Positions 8,355 through 13,637 of a DNA stretch of 13,637 bases are shown piece by piece; position 1 is the first letter of the stretch; every line of letters begins with the position of its first letter. This stretch comes from CAYUIS01 sp964444825 (GTDB lineage: Bacteria; Chloroflexota; Anaerolineae; B4-G1). The notes under the pieces are model-generated. The model was not told the origin of the DNA and searched no databases. It saw nothing but the letters and a program-made list of their open reading frames with translations. Location: the NCBI GenBank assembly GCA_964444825.1, contig CAYUIS010000145.1, forward strand, positions 1 through 13,637, read 5' to 3'. The translations under genes and the position numbers were made by a program.

Positions 8355-8723
8355 TTGAGCAAACTGCTGGCTCTCGTCATCGAGGACAACGTCGACCAGG
8401 CCGAAATTCTGGCCAAGTCACTTGAGGCTGCTGGATTCAAGACCGAAACCATCAACGACGGCAACACCGCCATGTCGCGATTGGATGCCGTTGTGCCCGA
8501 TCTGGTCGTGTTGGATATGCACCTGCCGGGCGTCTCTGGAACCGGTATCCTGCTCAAGATTCGGGCTGACGCTCGCCTGGCGCACACCCGTGTGATCGTC
8601 GTCACTGTCGAGCCCGAGACGGCCGACTTTGTTCGGGGCGAGGCCGACTTGCTACTTGTCAAGCCGATCGATTTTGTGCAGTTCGGCGTCGCGGCTGCCA
8701 GCCTGTGCCCGCCCCGGCGCTGA
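8355..8723 (+). CDS. Stand-alone response regulator receiver
   Basis: The protein is 122 residues, a single receiver domain. It has E10-D11 in the acidic pocket (LALVIEDN), phospho-acceptor D54 (LVVLDMHLPG), T84 at the switch position (VIVVTVE) and K103 (LVKP). The start is TTG 8355, with a full AGGAGG 7 nt upstream (8342-8347), a clear case of a non-ATG start set by its ribosome-binding site. No DNA-binding or enzymatic output domain follows, so it would act through a protein partner or as a phosphate shuttle. It lies between a pentapeptide-repeat gene and an acyl-CoA dehydrogenase gene (16-nt gap). Its kinase could be the divergently transcribed hybrid kinase about 0.8 kb away, but this is only an inference from proximity. 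Confidence 0.88.
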   Translation: MSKLLALVIEDNVDQAEILAKSLEAAGFKTETINDGNTAMSRLDAVVPDLVVLDMHLPGVSGTGILLKIRADARLAHTRVIVVTVEPETADFVRGEADLLLVKPIDFVQFGVAAASLCPPRR

Positions 8724-8739
8724 ACCAGGCACAAGCCCC

Positions 8740-9933
8740 ATGGATTTTGCGATCTCCGAGAATACACAGAGCATGATCCGCGTCATCCGCGACTTTGTGC
8801 GGCGCGAGGTCTATCCTCTGGAGCGTCAATTCCTCGTTTCTAGCTTCCGCGACATGCTGCCCGTCCTCTCCGAAAAGCGCAGCCAAGCCCGGGAGATGGG
8901 ATTGTGGGCTCCCCACATTCCGCAACATCTCGGCGGCCAGGGCCTCAGTCTGCTCGAGTTCGCCCACGTCAGCGAGGAGTTGGGCCGCAGTCCCTTGGGT
9001 CACTACATCTGCAACTGCCAGGCCCCCGACGTTGGCAACATGGAGATCCTGATCAAACACGGGACGGAGGAGCAAAAGGAGGCCTACCTCTTGCCCCTCG
9101 TCCAGGGGGAGATTCGCAGTTGCTTTTCTATGACCGAGCCCGGCTACCCTGGCTCAAACCCCACCTGGATGGGCGCCACCGCCGTTAAGGAGGGCGATGA
9201 TTACGTCATCAACGGGGAAAAGTGGTTCACCACCGGGGCGGATGGCGCCGCCTTTACCATCGTCTTGGCCGTCACCGACCCCCAGGCCGAGAGCCGCTAC
9301 CTGCGCGCCAGTATGGTCATCGTCCCCACTTCCACTCCTGGCTATAAGCTTGTGCGCAATACCTCTGTTATGGGTGAGACCGGAAGCGACTATGCCAGCC
9401 ACGGCGAGGTCCTGTTCGACGAGTGCCGTGTTCCCCAGGCCAACCGCTTGGGCCCGGAAGGGGCCGGCTTTACCATCGCCCAGGAACGCCTCGGCCCTGG
9501 CCGTATCCACCACTGTATGCGCTGGATCGGCATCTGCGAACGCGCCTTTGACCTCATGTGCCGTTGGGCGGCCACCCGCCGCACCGCACCCGACCGCACC
9601 CTGGGCAGTCGCCAGATCGTCCAGGCGTGGATCGCCGAGAGCCGGGCCGAGATCAACGCTGCTCGTCTGATGGTTCTGCAGACCGCCTGGATGATCGACC
9701 AGGAAGGCCCCTACGCAGCCCGCGAGGAGATATCCCTGATAAAGTTCTACGTCGCCGGGGTCCTGCAGCGCGTCCTCGACCGGGCCATCCAGGTCCACGG
9801 CGGTATGGGGATGACCGACGATCTACCCCTGGCCTACTGGTATCGGCACGAGCGAGCCGCCCGCATCTACGACGGACCCGACGAGGTACATAAACTCGTC
9901 GTAGCCCGCCGCATTTTGCGTGAGTACGAATGA
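8740..9933 (+). CDS. Acyl-CoA dehydrogenase, ACAD10/11-like
   Basis: This 397-residue flavoprotein has the normal single-domain ACAD length. An N-terminal helical domain is followed by CFSMTEPGYPGSNP at 128-141, the ACAD signature that contacts FAD. The stretch GRIHHCMRWIG and the end QVHGGMGMTDDLPLAYWYRHERAARIYDGPDEVHK match the ACAD10/ACAD11 branch. At the position of the usual catalytic Glu (YEG in medium-chain enzymes) there is D378 (YDGPDEVH), as in that branch. The start ATG 8740 gives the typical N-terminus; an in-frame extension of 37 codons overlaps the receiver gene and looks spurious. The ribosome-binding site is weak, suggesting coupling to the receiver gene ending 16 nt earlier. 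The APH-fold kinase gene follows after 9 nt. By analogy with ACAD11 and LvaC, it may act on phosphorylated 4-hydroxyacyl-CoA rather than doing plain beta-oxidation. Confidence 0.93.
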   Translation: MDFAISENTQSMIRVIRDFVRREVYPLERQFLVSSFRDMLPVLSEKRSQAREMGLWAPHIPQHLGGQGLSLLEFAHVSEELGRSPLGHYICNCQAPDVGNMEILIKHGTEEQKEAYLLPLVQGEIRSCFSMTEPGYPGSNPTWMGATAVKEGDDYVINGEKWFTTGADGAAFTIVLAVTDPQAESRYLRASMVIVPTSTPGYKLVRNTSVMGETGSDYASHGEVLFDECRVPQANRLGPEGAGFTIAQERLGPGRIHHCMRWIGICERAFDLMCRWAATRRTAPDRTLGSRQIVQAWIAESRAEINAARLMVLQTAWMIDQEGPYAAREEISLIKFYVAGVLQRVLDRAIQVHGGMGMTDDLPLAYWYRHERAARIYDGPDEVHKLVVARRILREYE

Positions 9934-9942
9934 TAAATTGAC

Positions 9943-11046
9943 ATGGTCACAGATTGGCTTGACCGCCCGGCTGCCGTTCGGACGGGCGAGGAACTGGATA
10001 CCGAGAGGTTAGCCGCCTATCTTGACGCTTACCGGGACCGTGTTCCTGCTCTCGGTGAACCTGTCACCGTCGAGGTGGCCCAGTTCCCCAGCGGTCATTC
10101 CAATTTGACCTACCTGCTGCGTGTCGGCCAACTCGAGCTCGTGCTGCGACGTCCGCCCTTTGGCGCCACGGCCAAGACCGCTCACGACATGGGGCGCGAG
10201 TACCATATCCTGTCTCACTTGGTAGACGTATACCCCAAGGTGCCGCGCCCGTTCCTCTACTGCGAGGATGAATCTGTGCTGGGCGCGCCCTTCTACCTGA
10301 TGGAGCGGCTGGAGGGTGTCGTCCTGCGCGCCTCCGTGCCGAAAGGACTCGACCTATCCCCAGTCCTGATGCGCGCGCTGTCGGAGAGCTTTGTCGATAA
10401 CCTGGTGGACATCCACGCCCTTGACTACACCGCCGTCGGACTGGGCGATCTGGGTCGCCCGGCCGGGTACGTGACCCGGCAGATCGAGGGCTGGATGACT
10501 CGCTACTGCAATGCCCGTACCGACGATATCCCTGCCATTGAGCGGGTGGCCGCGTGGCTGGCCGATCACGTGCCGCCGGAAGCGGGGGCCTCGCTGATCC
10601 ACAACGACTACAAGTACGACAATCTTGTGCTAGACCCGGACGATCTTTCCCGCATCGTCGGCGTGCTCGACTGGGAGATGGCCACCATCGGCGATCCGCT
10701 GATGGACCTGGGCACCACCCTCGGCTACTGGATAGATCCCGACGATCCGCCCGAGGCCCAGGGCCTCCCCTTCGGCCTGACGACGCTGCCTGGTAACCTG
10801 AATCGCCGCCAACTGGCCCAGCGCTATGCAGAAAAGAGCGGACGCGATCTCTCCCACGTCCTGTTCACCTATGTCTATGCCCTGTTCAAGATCGCCGTCA
10901 TCGCCCAGCAGATATATGCCCGCTACAAGGCTGGCTTCACCAGCGACCAACGTTTTGCCATCATGATCTATGGAGTTCAGATCCTAGGTCGTATGGCCGT
11001 GCTGGCGATAGATAAGGGCCGGATTGACAGCCTCGGTTCCGGGTGA
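9943..11046 (+). CDS. APH-fold phosphotransferase, ACAD10/11 kinase-domain (LvaA) type
   Basis: The protein has 367 residues. It has an N-lobe nucleotide loop (FPSGHSNLTYLLRV), followed by LVLRRPP in place of the family VLRKPP, the substrate-lobe stretch LGAPFYLMERLEG, and the catalytic loop H220-N221-D222...N227 (LIHNDYKYDN). The metal-binding motif is D243-W244-E245 (VLDWEMATIGDPLMDLG). These motifs characterise the aminoglycoside-phosphotransferase-like family that forms the N-terminal half of mammalian ACAD10/11 and the bacterial LvaA kinase, which phosphorylate 4-hydroxyacyl-CoA. It is not expected to be an antibiotic-resistance enzyme. ATG 9943 lies 9 nt after the ACAD stop with no clear Shine-Dalgarno, consistent with coupled translation. 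The pair probably acts sequentially on one substrate. Substrate identity is inferred from family and context. Confidence 0.92.
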   Translation: MVTDWLDRPAAVRTGEELDTERLAAYLDAYRDRVPALGEPVTVEVAQFPSGHSNLTYLLRVGQLELVLRRPPFGATAKTAHDMGREYHILSHLVDVYPKVPRPFLYCEDESVLGAPFYLMERLEGVVLRASVPKGLDLSPVLMRALSESFVDNLVDIHALDYTAVGLGDLGRPAGYVTRQIEGWMTRYCNARTDDIPAIERVAAWLADHVPPEAGASLIHNDYKYDNLVLDPDDLSRIVGVLDWEMATIGDPLMDLGTTLGYWIDPDDPPEAQGLPFGLTTLPGNLNRRQLAQRYAEKSGRDLSHVLFTYVYALFKIAVIAQQIYARYKAGFTSDQRFAIMIYGVQILGRMAVLAIDKGRIDSLGSG

Positions 11047-11145
11047 GGGGCGGCGGTAGAGGGGCCTATTCGTTCCAACCCTCGTCATCATTCCTGCATT
11101 CCCAAGAATACCCCAGCTTTTGTTCACCTGGGATATACATTGTCC

Positions 11146-11154
11146 TGGTATATT
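11146..11154 (+). promoter_or_regulatory. Possible extended -10 promoter of the HTH gene
   Basis: TGG-TATATT matches the extended -10 form TGnTATAAT with one mismatch, 41 nt before ATG 11196. No good -35 is found. The 149 bp between the phosphotransferase and HTH genes show no clear terminator. Confidence 0.3.
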
Positions 11155-11195
11155 GATGTTGTTTGCGATAGATGTCATGAACAGGTGTCCCTGCT

Positions 11196-11618
11196 ATGCC
11201 GATTTCAATGATGATGACTGTGCCTGTTACAGATGAGTTTGGTGCCTGGCTCAACTCCGAGGCCAGGGCGCGTCGTTGGCCACTCGAGACTGTTGCCCAC
11301 CGAATTGGTATCTCCCCCGACGATCTCGGCCGCGTTGCTCAGGGCCAGTTGGAGCCCAGCGTTGACCTGTGTCGGCGACTCGCTGCCGCCTTTGGCGTCT
11401 CGGAGGATGAGGTGTTCTGCCACGCCGGCCTCGCCTCGCCTGATCTCGCTCCCGAGCGGGATGAGGAAGCGCTCTGGGAAGAGGCCGCCTACCTCTTCAG
11501 CCGGCTTTCTCCCGGGCAACAGGAGATGCTCCTCGCTTTCGTCCGCGCCCTGTTGATCGAGGAAGAGGAACGCCAGCAATCGCCCGAGTCCAGCGCCGAT
11601 GACGCCCCTACCCAGTAG
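11196..11618 (+). CDS. XRE-family helix-turn-helix protein
   Basis: The protein has 140 residues. Residues about 14-75 form a Cro/C1-type DNA-binding domain: WLNSEARARRWPLETVAHRIG (helices 1-2), ISPDDLGRVAQGQ (recognition region) and PSVDLCRRLAAAFGVSEDEVF (helices 4-5). Residues 105-128 (LSPGQQEMLLAFVRALLIEEEE) form an amphipathic helix, possibly for dimerisation, and the tail is acidic and polar. The start is uncertain: ATG 11196 has AGG about 10 nt upstream, and 11208, 11211 and 11214 are alternatives. It is a likely transcriptional repressor, but no target site is obvious. It stands alone between the ACAD/kinase pair and the insertion element, and may belong to either side or neither. Confidence 0.85.
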   Translation: MPISMMMTVPVTDEFGAWLNSEARARRWPLETVAHRIGISPDDLGRVAQGQLEPSVDLCRRLAAAFGVSEDEVFCHAGLASPDLAPERDEEALWEEAAYLFSRLSPGQQEMLLAFVRALLIEEEERQQSPESSADDAPTQ

Positions 11619-11757
11619 ATAGCGAAACTAACCGAGATAGTCCGCCCGCGGCTGCGGCCACCTACCCGCCGCTCCCGTCCGGGTCTGCCGGGTTCGGCGT
11701 GTTCCCTGTGCGCTGGCCTCTAGTTTTTTGACGAGAAGCTCGCGCCCGCCTTTCCCC

Positions 11758-11786
11758 TTGCGTGGATAGAACATATGCGCTATACT
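11758..11786 (+). promoter_or_regulatory. tnpA promoter (TTGCGT-17-TATACT)
   Basis: The -35 TTGCGT (11758-11763) and -10 TATACT (11781-11786) are exactly 17 bp apart. The predicted transcription start, about 7 nt after the -10, falls on ATG 11793 itself, which suggests a leaderless tnpA message. It also excludes ATG 11775, which lies between the two boxes. Confidence 0.5.
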
Positions 11787-11792
11787 TGCGAC

Positions 11793-12197
11793 ATGGTACA
11801 AGCGTACAGACGCAAAACAACCTCGGTCTCCCTGATCAACTACCACTTCGTCTGGTGCCCCAAGTACCGACGCAAGATGCTCGACGGCCCAGTCAAAACG
11901 CGGCTGGAGACGCTGATCAGGGAAGTCGCAGTAGATCTCGATTGCACGATTCTGGCCCTGGAAGTGATGGCAGACCACAGGCATCTGTTCTTGAGCTGTC
12001 CACCGACCCTGGCCCCTTGCCAGATCGTTTCCCGCGTCAAGGGGCACTCGTCCCGCAAACTGCGACCAGAGTTCCTGCCCCTGCGACGATGGCCCTCCCT
12101 GTGGACACGCTCCTACTTGGTGGGCACAGCAGGAAACGTCTCCGCCGACACCATTCGTCACTACATCGCGACGCAGAATCAAAGGGAAAGAGCCTGA
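11793..12197 (+). CDS. tnpA: IS200-type Y1 HUH transposase TnpA
   Basis: The protein has 134 residues, full length for the family. The opening (TTSVSLINYHFVWCPKYRRKML) is the standard IS200 N-terminus. The HUH metal-binding motif is H62-R63-H64 (ADHRHLFLSCPP) and the nucleophilic Tyr is Y124 (TIRHYIATQ). The stretch SLWTRSYLVGTAGNVSADTI between them matches the family SxWxxSYxxxTxGxVS. The enzyme excises and inserts single-stranded DNA via a 5'-phosphotyrosine link. Unusually, Arg sits between the two His, where a hydrophobic residue is the rule. ATG 11793 is chosen over ATG 11775 because the latter lies within the promoter and the family N-terminus begins near here. It ends 3 nt before tnpB. 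The frame is intact, so it may be active. Confidence 0.9.
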   Translation: MVQAYRRKTTSVSLINYHFVWCPKYRRKMLDGPVKTRLETLIREVAVDLDCTILALEVMADHRHLFLSCPPTLAPCQIVSRVKGHSSRKLRPEFLPLRRWPSLWTRSYLVGTAGNVSADTIRHYIATQNQRERA

Positions 12198-12200
12198 AAC

Positions 12201-13616
12201 ATGTCTACCCAATCCCTGACCTACGTGTGCAAGATCAAGAACCTGGAGCGGGTGGGCGACGCTCTCGACAGCACGGGGCTGGCGTGCTCCAGGTTGTGGA
12301 ACGTGGCCCTGTATCATACCCGCCAGGCGTGGGACGAGATGGGCAAGATACCGAGCGCCTTCGATACCCAGAAGGTGATGCAGGAGCATTACTGGTTCAA
12401 GCAACTGCCAACCCACACTGCCCAGGCAGTCACCCAGGAGTTGTGGCAGGCATACAAGAGCTGGTTCGGTCACCGCCGCAACGGAAACTCGAAGGCTCGG
12501 CCACCCAGATACCGCAAGCGAAACGGGCAAGTGCCTCCCTCCACGATCACTTTCAAGCGCAGCGGCTTCCAGCTTGAAGGGACAATCCTCCGCCTCTCGC
12601 GGGGCAAGACGGTAGCGGCTGAAACGGGAGAGCAGTTCCTGTACCTGGAGTTGGCCCTGCCACCGGGAGCGAACGTGTCCAATGTGCGGCAGGTGCGACT
12701 GGTGCCTCGCAACGGAAAGTGGGAAGCGCACGTGGTGTGTGAGGTGCCCACGGCCCTCCAGTCTCCCGGCAGGGGAATGGCGAGCGTGGACGTGGGGATC
12801 ATCAACCTGGCCACGGTGGCCTACTCCGATGGTACGACTGAACTGTACAGCGGGCGCGGGCTCCTGGCGCAGGAGTACTATGTTGCCAAAGAGATCGCCA
12901 AATGCAAGCCGATGGGTTGGCTGCCCGGCAGCCGGAAGAGGGCGGCGTCGAAGCGAGAGAGGAGGTGGCATCATAGGAGAACTCAGAGACGGCGGCAGTT
13001 CTTGCACGCCGTTACCCGGCGTATCGTGGACACTTGTGTCGAGAAGGGAATCGGCACCATCGTCCTGGGCGACCTGAAGGGTATCCGGCAGCAGAGGAAC
13101 GGAGGGGCCCGCAATCACGGTAGGGCCGGCAACCTGAAGCTGCACACCTGGCCGTTCGATACGTTCGTTCAATTGCTCGCCTACAAGGCAAATCTGGCGG
13201 GCATCACAATCGTCCAACTGAGCGAACGGAACACCAGTCGAACGTGCAGTGTTTGTGGTTGTCTGAATGCCAACAATCGTGTTCATCGTGGTCTCTACGT
13301 CTGCTCGGAATGTGGTGCCACCATCAACGCCGACGTCAACGGCGCGGTGAATATCCTACACAAGTATCTCCAAGGACTCGACGATCCAGATGAGTCGAGC
13401 ACCGGAGTACCGGTTCGAGTGGGCCCTCGTCCTGTCCGGCAAGGACAGGGCACTTGTCCTGTGCGGCCCTGTACTGTCCTGTACAGGAGAGTGCAAGGAC
13501 AGGGTGACCTGCCCACGATCTGGCCCGAACCATTGGTCAACCGCTACGACTGGGGAGAGCCCAGTCCAATCGTCCGTGTGGCGGGGAGCGTCCCGGCAGG
13601 AAACACCTGCCACTGA
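12201..13616 (+). CDS. tnpB: TnpB, IS605 OrfB-type RNA-guided nuclease
   Basis: The protein has 471 residues, longer than the usual 370-420. The N-terminal half contains the WED/REC-like part (RLWNVALYH, KSWFGHRRNG, RPPRYRKRNG). The RuvC nuclease has D197 (ASVDVGIINLAT) and D378 (INADVNGAVNIL). The RuvC-II strand reads IVLGDLKGIR, with G290 in place of the usual Glu. A zinc-ribbon is formed by C349-C352 and C368-C371 (TCSVCG ... CSECG). After RuvC-III there are about 90 residues of low-complexity tail encoded by clustered palindromes at 13431-13504, which accounts for the extra length. In studied elements TnpB with its omega-RNA cuts the donor site after excision. The ATG lies 3 nt after tnpA; the ribosome-binding site is weak. 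The frame is intact. Activity depends on whether another Glu replaces the missing one. Confidence 0.92.
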   Translation: MSTQSLTYVCKIKNLERVGDALDSTGLACSRLWNVALYHTRQAWDEMGKIPSAFDTQKVMQEHYWFKQLPTHTAQAVTQELWQAYKSWFGHRRNGNSKARPPRYRKRNGQVPPSTITFKRSGFQLEGTILRLSRGKTVAAETGEQFLYLELALPPGANVSNVRQVRLVPRNGKWEAHVVCEVPTALQSPGRGMASVDVGIINLATVAYSDGTTELYSGRGLLAQEYYVAKEIAKCKPMGWLPGSRKRAASKRERRWHHRRTQRRRQFLHAVTRRIVDTCVEKGIGTIVLGDLKGIRQQRNGGARNHGRAGNLKLHTWPFDTFVQLLAYKANLAGITIVQLSERNTSRTCSVCGCLNANNRVHRGLYVCSECGATINADVNGAVNILHKYLQGLDDPDESSTGVPVRVGPRPVRQGQGTCPVRPCTVLYRRVQGQGDLPTIWPEPLVNRYDWGEPSPIVRVAGSVPAGNTCH

Positions 13617-13637
13617 AGGGGCCGCCAAGAACCCTAC
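13400..13637 (+). ncRNA. Putative omega-RNA (right-end RNA) scaffold, boundaries uncertain
   Basis: In IS605-type elements the guide RNA is made from the 3' end of tnpB and the right end of the element, with the guide drawn from flanking DNA. Here that segment has hairpins at 13431-13449, 13468-13487 and 13595-13611. Location and structure fit, but no conserved sequence is recognised. The guide would lie at or beyond the window edge. Confidence 0.35.
13431..13504 (+). repeat. Cluster of short palindromes built on CTGTCC / GGACAG
   Basis: CCTGTCC (13431-13437) pairs with GGACAGG (13443-13449). AGGACA (13442-13447) could instead pair with TGTCCT (13455-13460). CCTGTAC (13468-13474) pairs with GTACAGG (13481-13487). 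CTGTCCT (13474-13480) can pair with AGGACAG (13496-13502). The 12-mer GCAAGGACAGGG occurs twice, 54 nt apart. The cluster lies inside the tnpB reading frame and keeps it open. Confidence 0.7.

Larger units (their letters stand above)
11619..13637 (+). mobile_element. IS200/IS605-family insertion element with tnpA and tnpB (ends not determined)
   Basis: Adjacent tnpA and tnpB in the same orientation with a 3-nt gap is the typical IS605/IS200 arrangement. These elements have no terminal inverted repeats, only subterminal hairpins. The left end should lie in 11619-11757, which has several small GC-rich hairpins but no decisive one. The right end lies after the tnpB stop (13616), where GGCAGG-AAACA-CCTGCC (13595-13611) forms a 6-bp hairpin with a 5-nt loop. 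The right boundary may be beyond 13637. Given limits are outer bounds. Confidence 0.75.

Noticed and set aside
8629..8739. Longer start for the acyl-CoA dehydrogenase
   Set aside because: The extra 37 residues overlap the receiver gene in another frame and do not look like an ACAD N-terminus, whereas ATG 8740 gives the standard opening.
9154..9798. A 214-codon minus-strand frame within the acyl-CoA dehydrogenase gene
   Set aside because: It is antisense to conserved ACAD motifs, with no ribosome-binding site or recognisable product.
9943..11046. Aminoglycoside-resistance phosphotransferase
   Set aside because: The fold is shared, but LVLRRPP, HNDYKYDN and DWEMATIGDPLMDLG together with the adjacent ACAD point to the ACAD10/11-kinase branch.
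11126..11187. Operator-like inverted pair CACCTG / CAGGTG upstream of the HTH gene
   Set aside because: The arms are only 6 bp and about 50 bp apart, so chance occurrence is likely.
11762..12577. A 271-codon plus-strand frame overlapping tnpA and the start of tnpB
   Set aside because: It is an out-of-frame shadow of both genes; its product shows no family features.
11628..13286. A 552-codon open frame on the minus strand opposite tnpA and tnpB
   Set aside because: It runs antisense to two clearly recognised transposon proteins, its translation is low-complexity with no recognisable domain, and such frames are common opposite GC-rich genes.
13431..13504. CRISPR-like array
   Set aside because: The repeats are short, irregularly spaced, palindromic and inside a coding frame; there are no uniform spacers.

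Overview
The window is about 58-60% GC and densely coded. It is most likely a chromosomal segment of a Chloroflexota-type bacterium (Anaerolineae-like). This lineage call is inferred from protein architecture, not from any marker gene: a soluble receiver-PAS-GAF-GAF-GAF kinase, OmpR-like and stand-alone receivers, a short pentapeptide-repeat protein, and a large secreted beta-helix/DUF11/PKD protein. Good promoter matches here have the form TTGnnn-17-TATACT.

Left half (1-7536, all on the minus strand). Transcription starts near 7640. The first gene is a 1044-residue hybrid histidine kinase, followed by a receiver plus winged-helix DNA-binding response regulator. This unit ends at a perfect 18-bp hairpin terminator (3405-3446). 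A second minus-strand unit then starts: a stand-alone CheY-like receiver whose stop codon overlaps the ribosome-binding site of a very large exported protein. That protein (955 residues visible, C-terminus outside the window) carries a signal/anchor segment, a right-handed beta-helix, two DUF11-like domains, a PKD domain and InlB-type repeats. Kinase and regulators look like a local phosphorelay; the exported protein is a candidate output.

Middle (7537-11046, plus strand). A divergent promoter region of about 300 bp separates the kinase from a plus-strand gene run: pentapeptide-repeat protein, stand-alone receiver, acyl-CoA dehydrogenase and an APH-fold phosphotransferase. The last two match the two halves of ACAD10/ACAD11 (kinase plus dehydrogenase), and the LvaA/LvaC pair of levulinate catabolism. 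They probably process 4-hydroxyacyl-CoA through a phosphorylated intermediate.

Right end (11047-13637, plus strand). An XRE-family helix-turn-helix gene is followed by an IS200/IS605-type element with tnpA (Y1 HUH transposase) and tnpB (RNA-guided nuclease family). TnpB has Gly where the usual RuvC-II Glu sits. Its 3' coding end is packed with short palindromes, as expected for an embedded omega-RNA. TnpA appears to be transcribed from a promoter that would give a leaderless message. No tRNA, rRNA or CRISPR array was seen.
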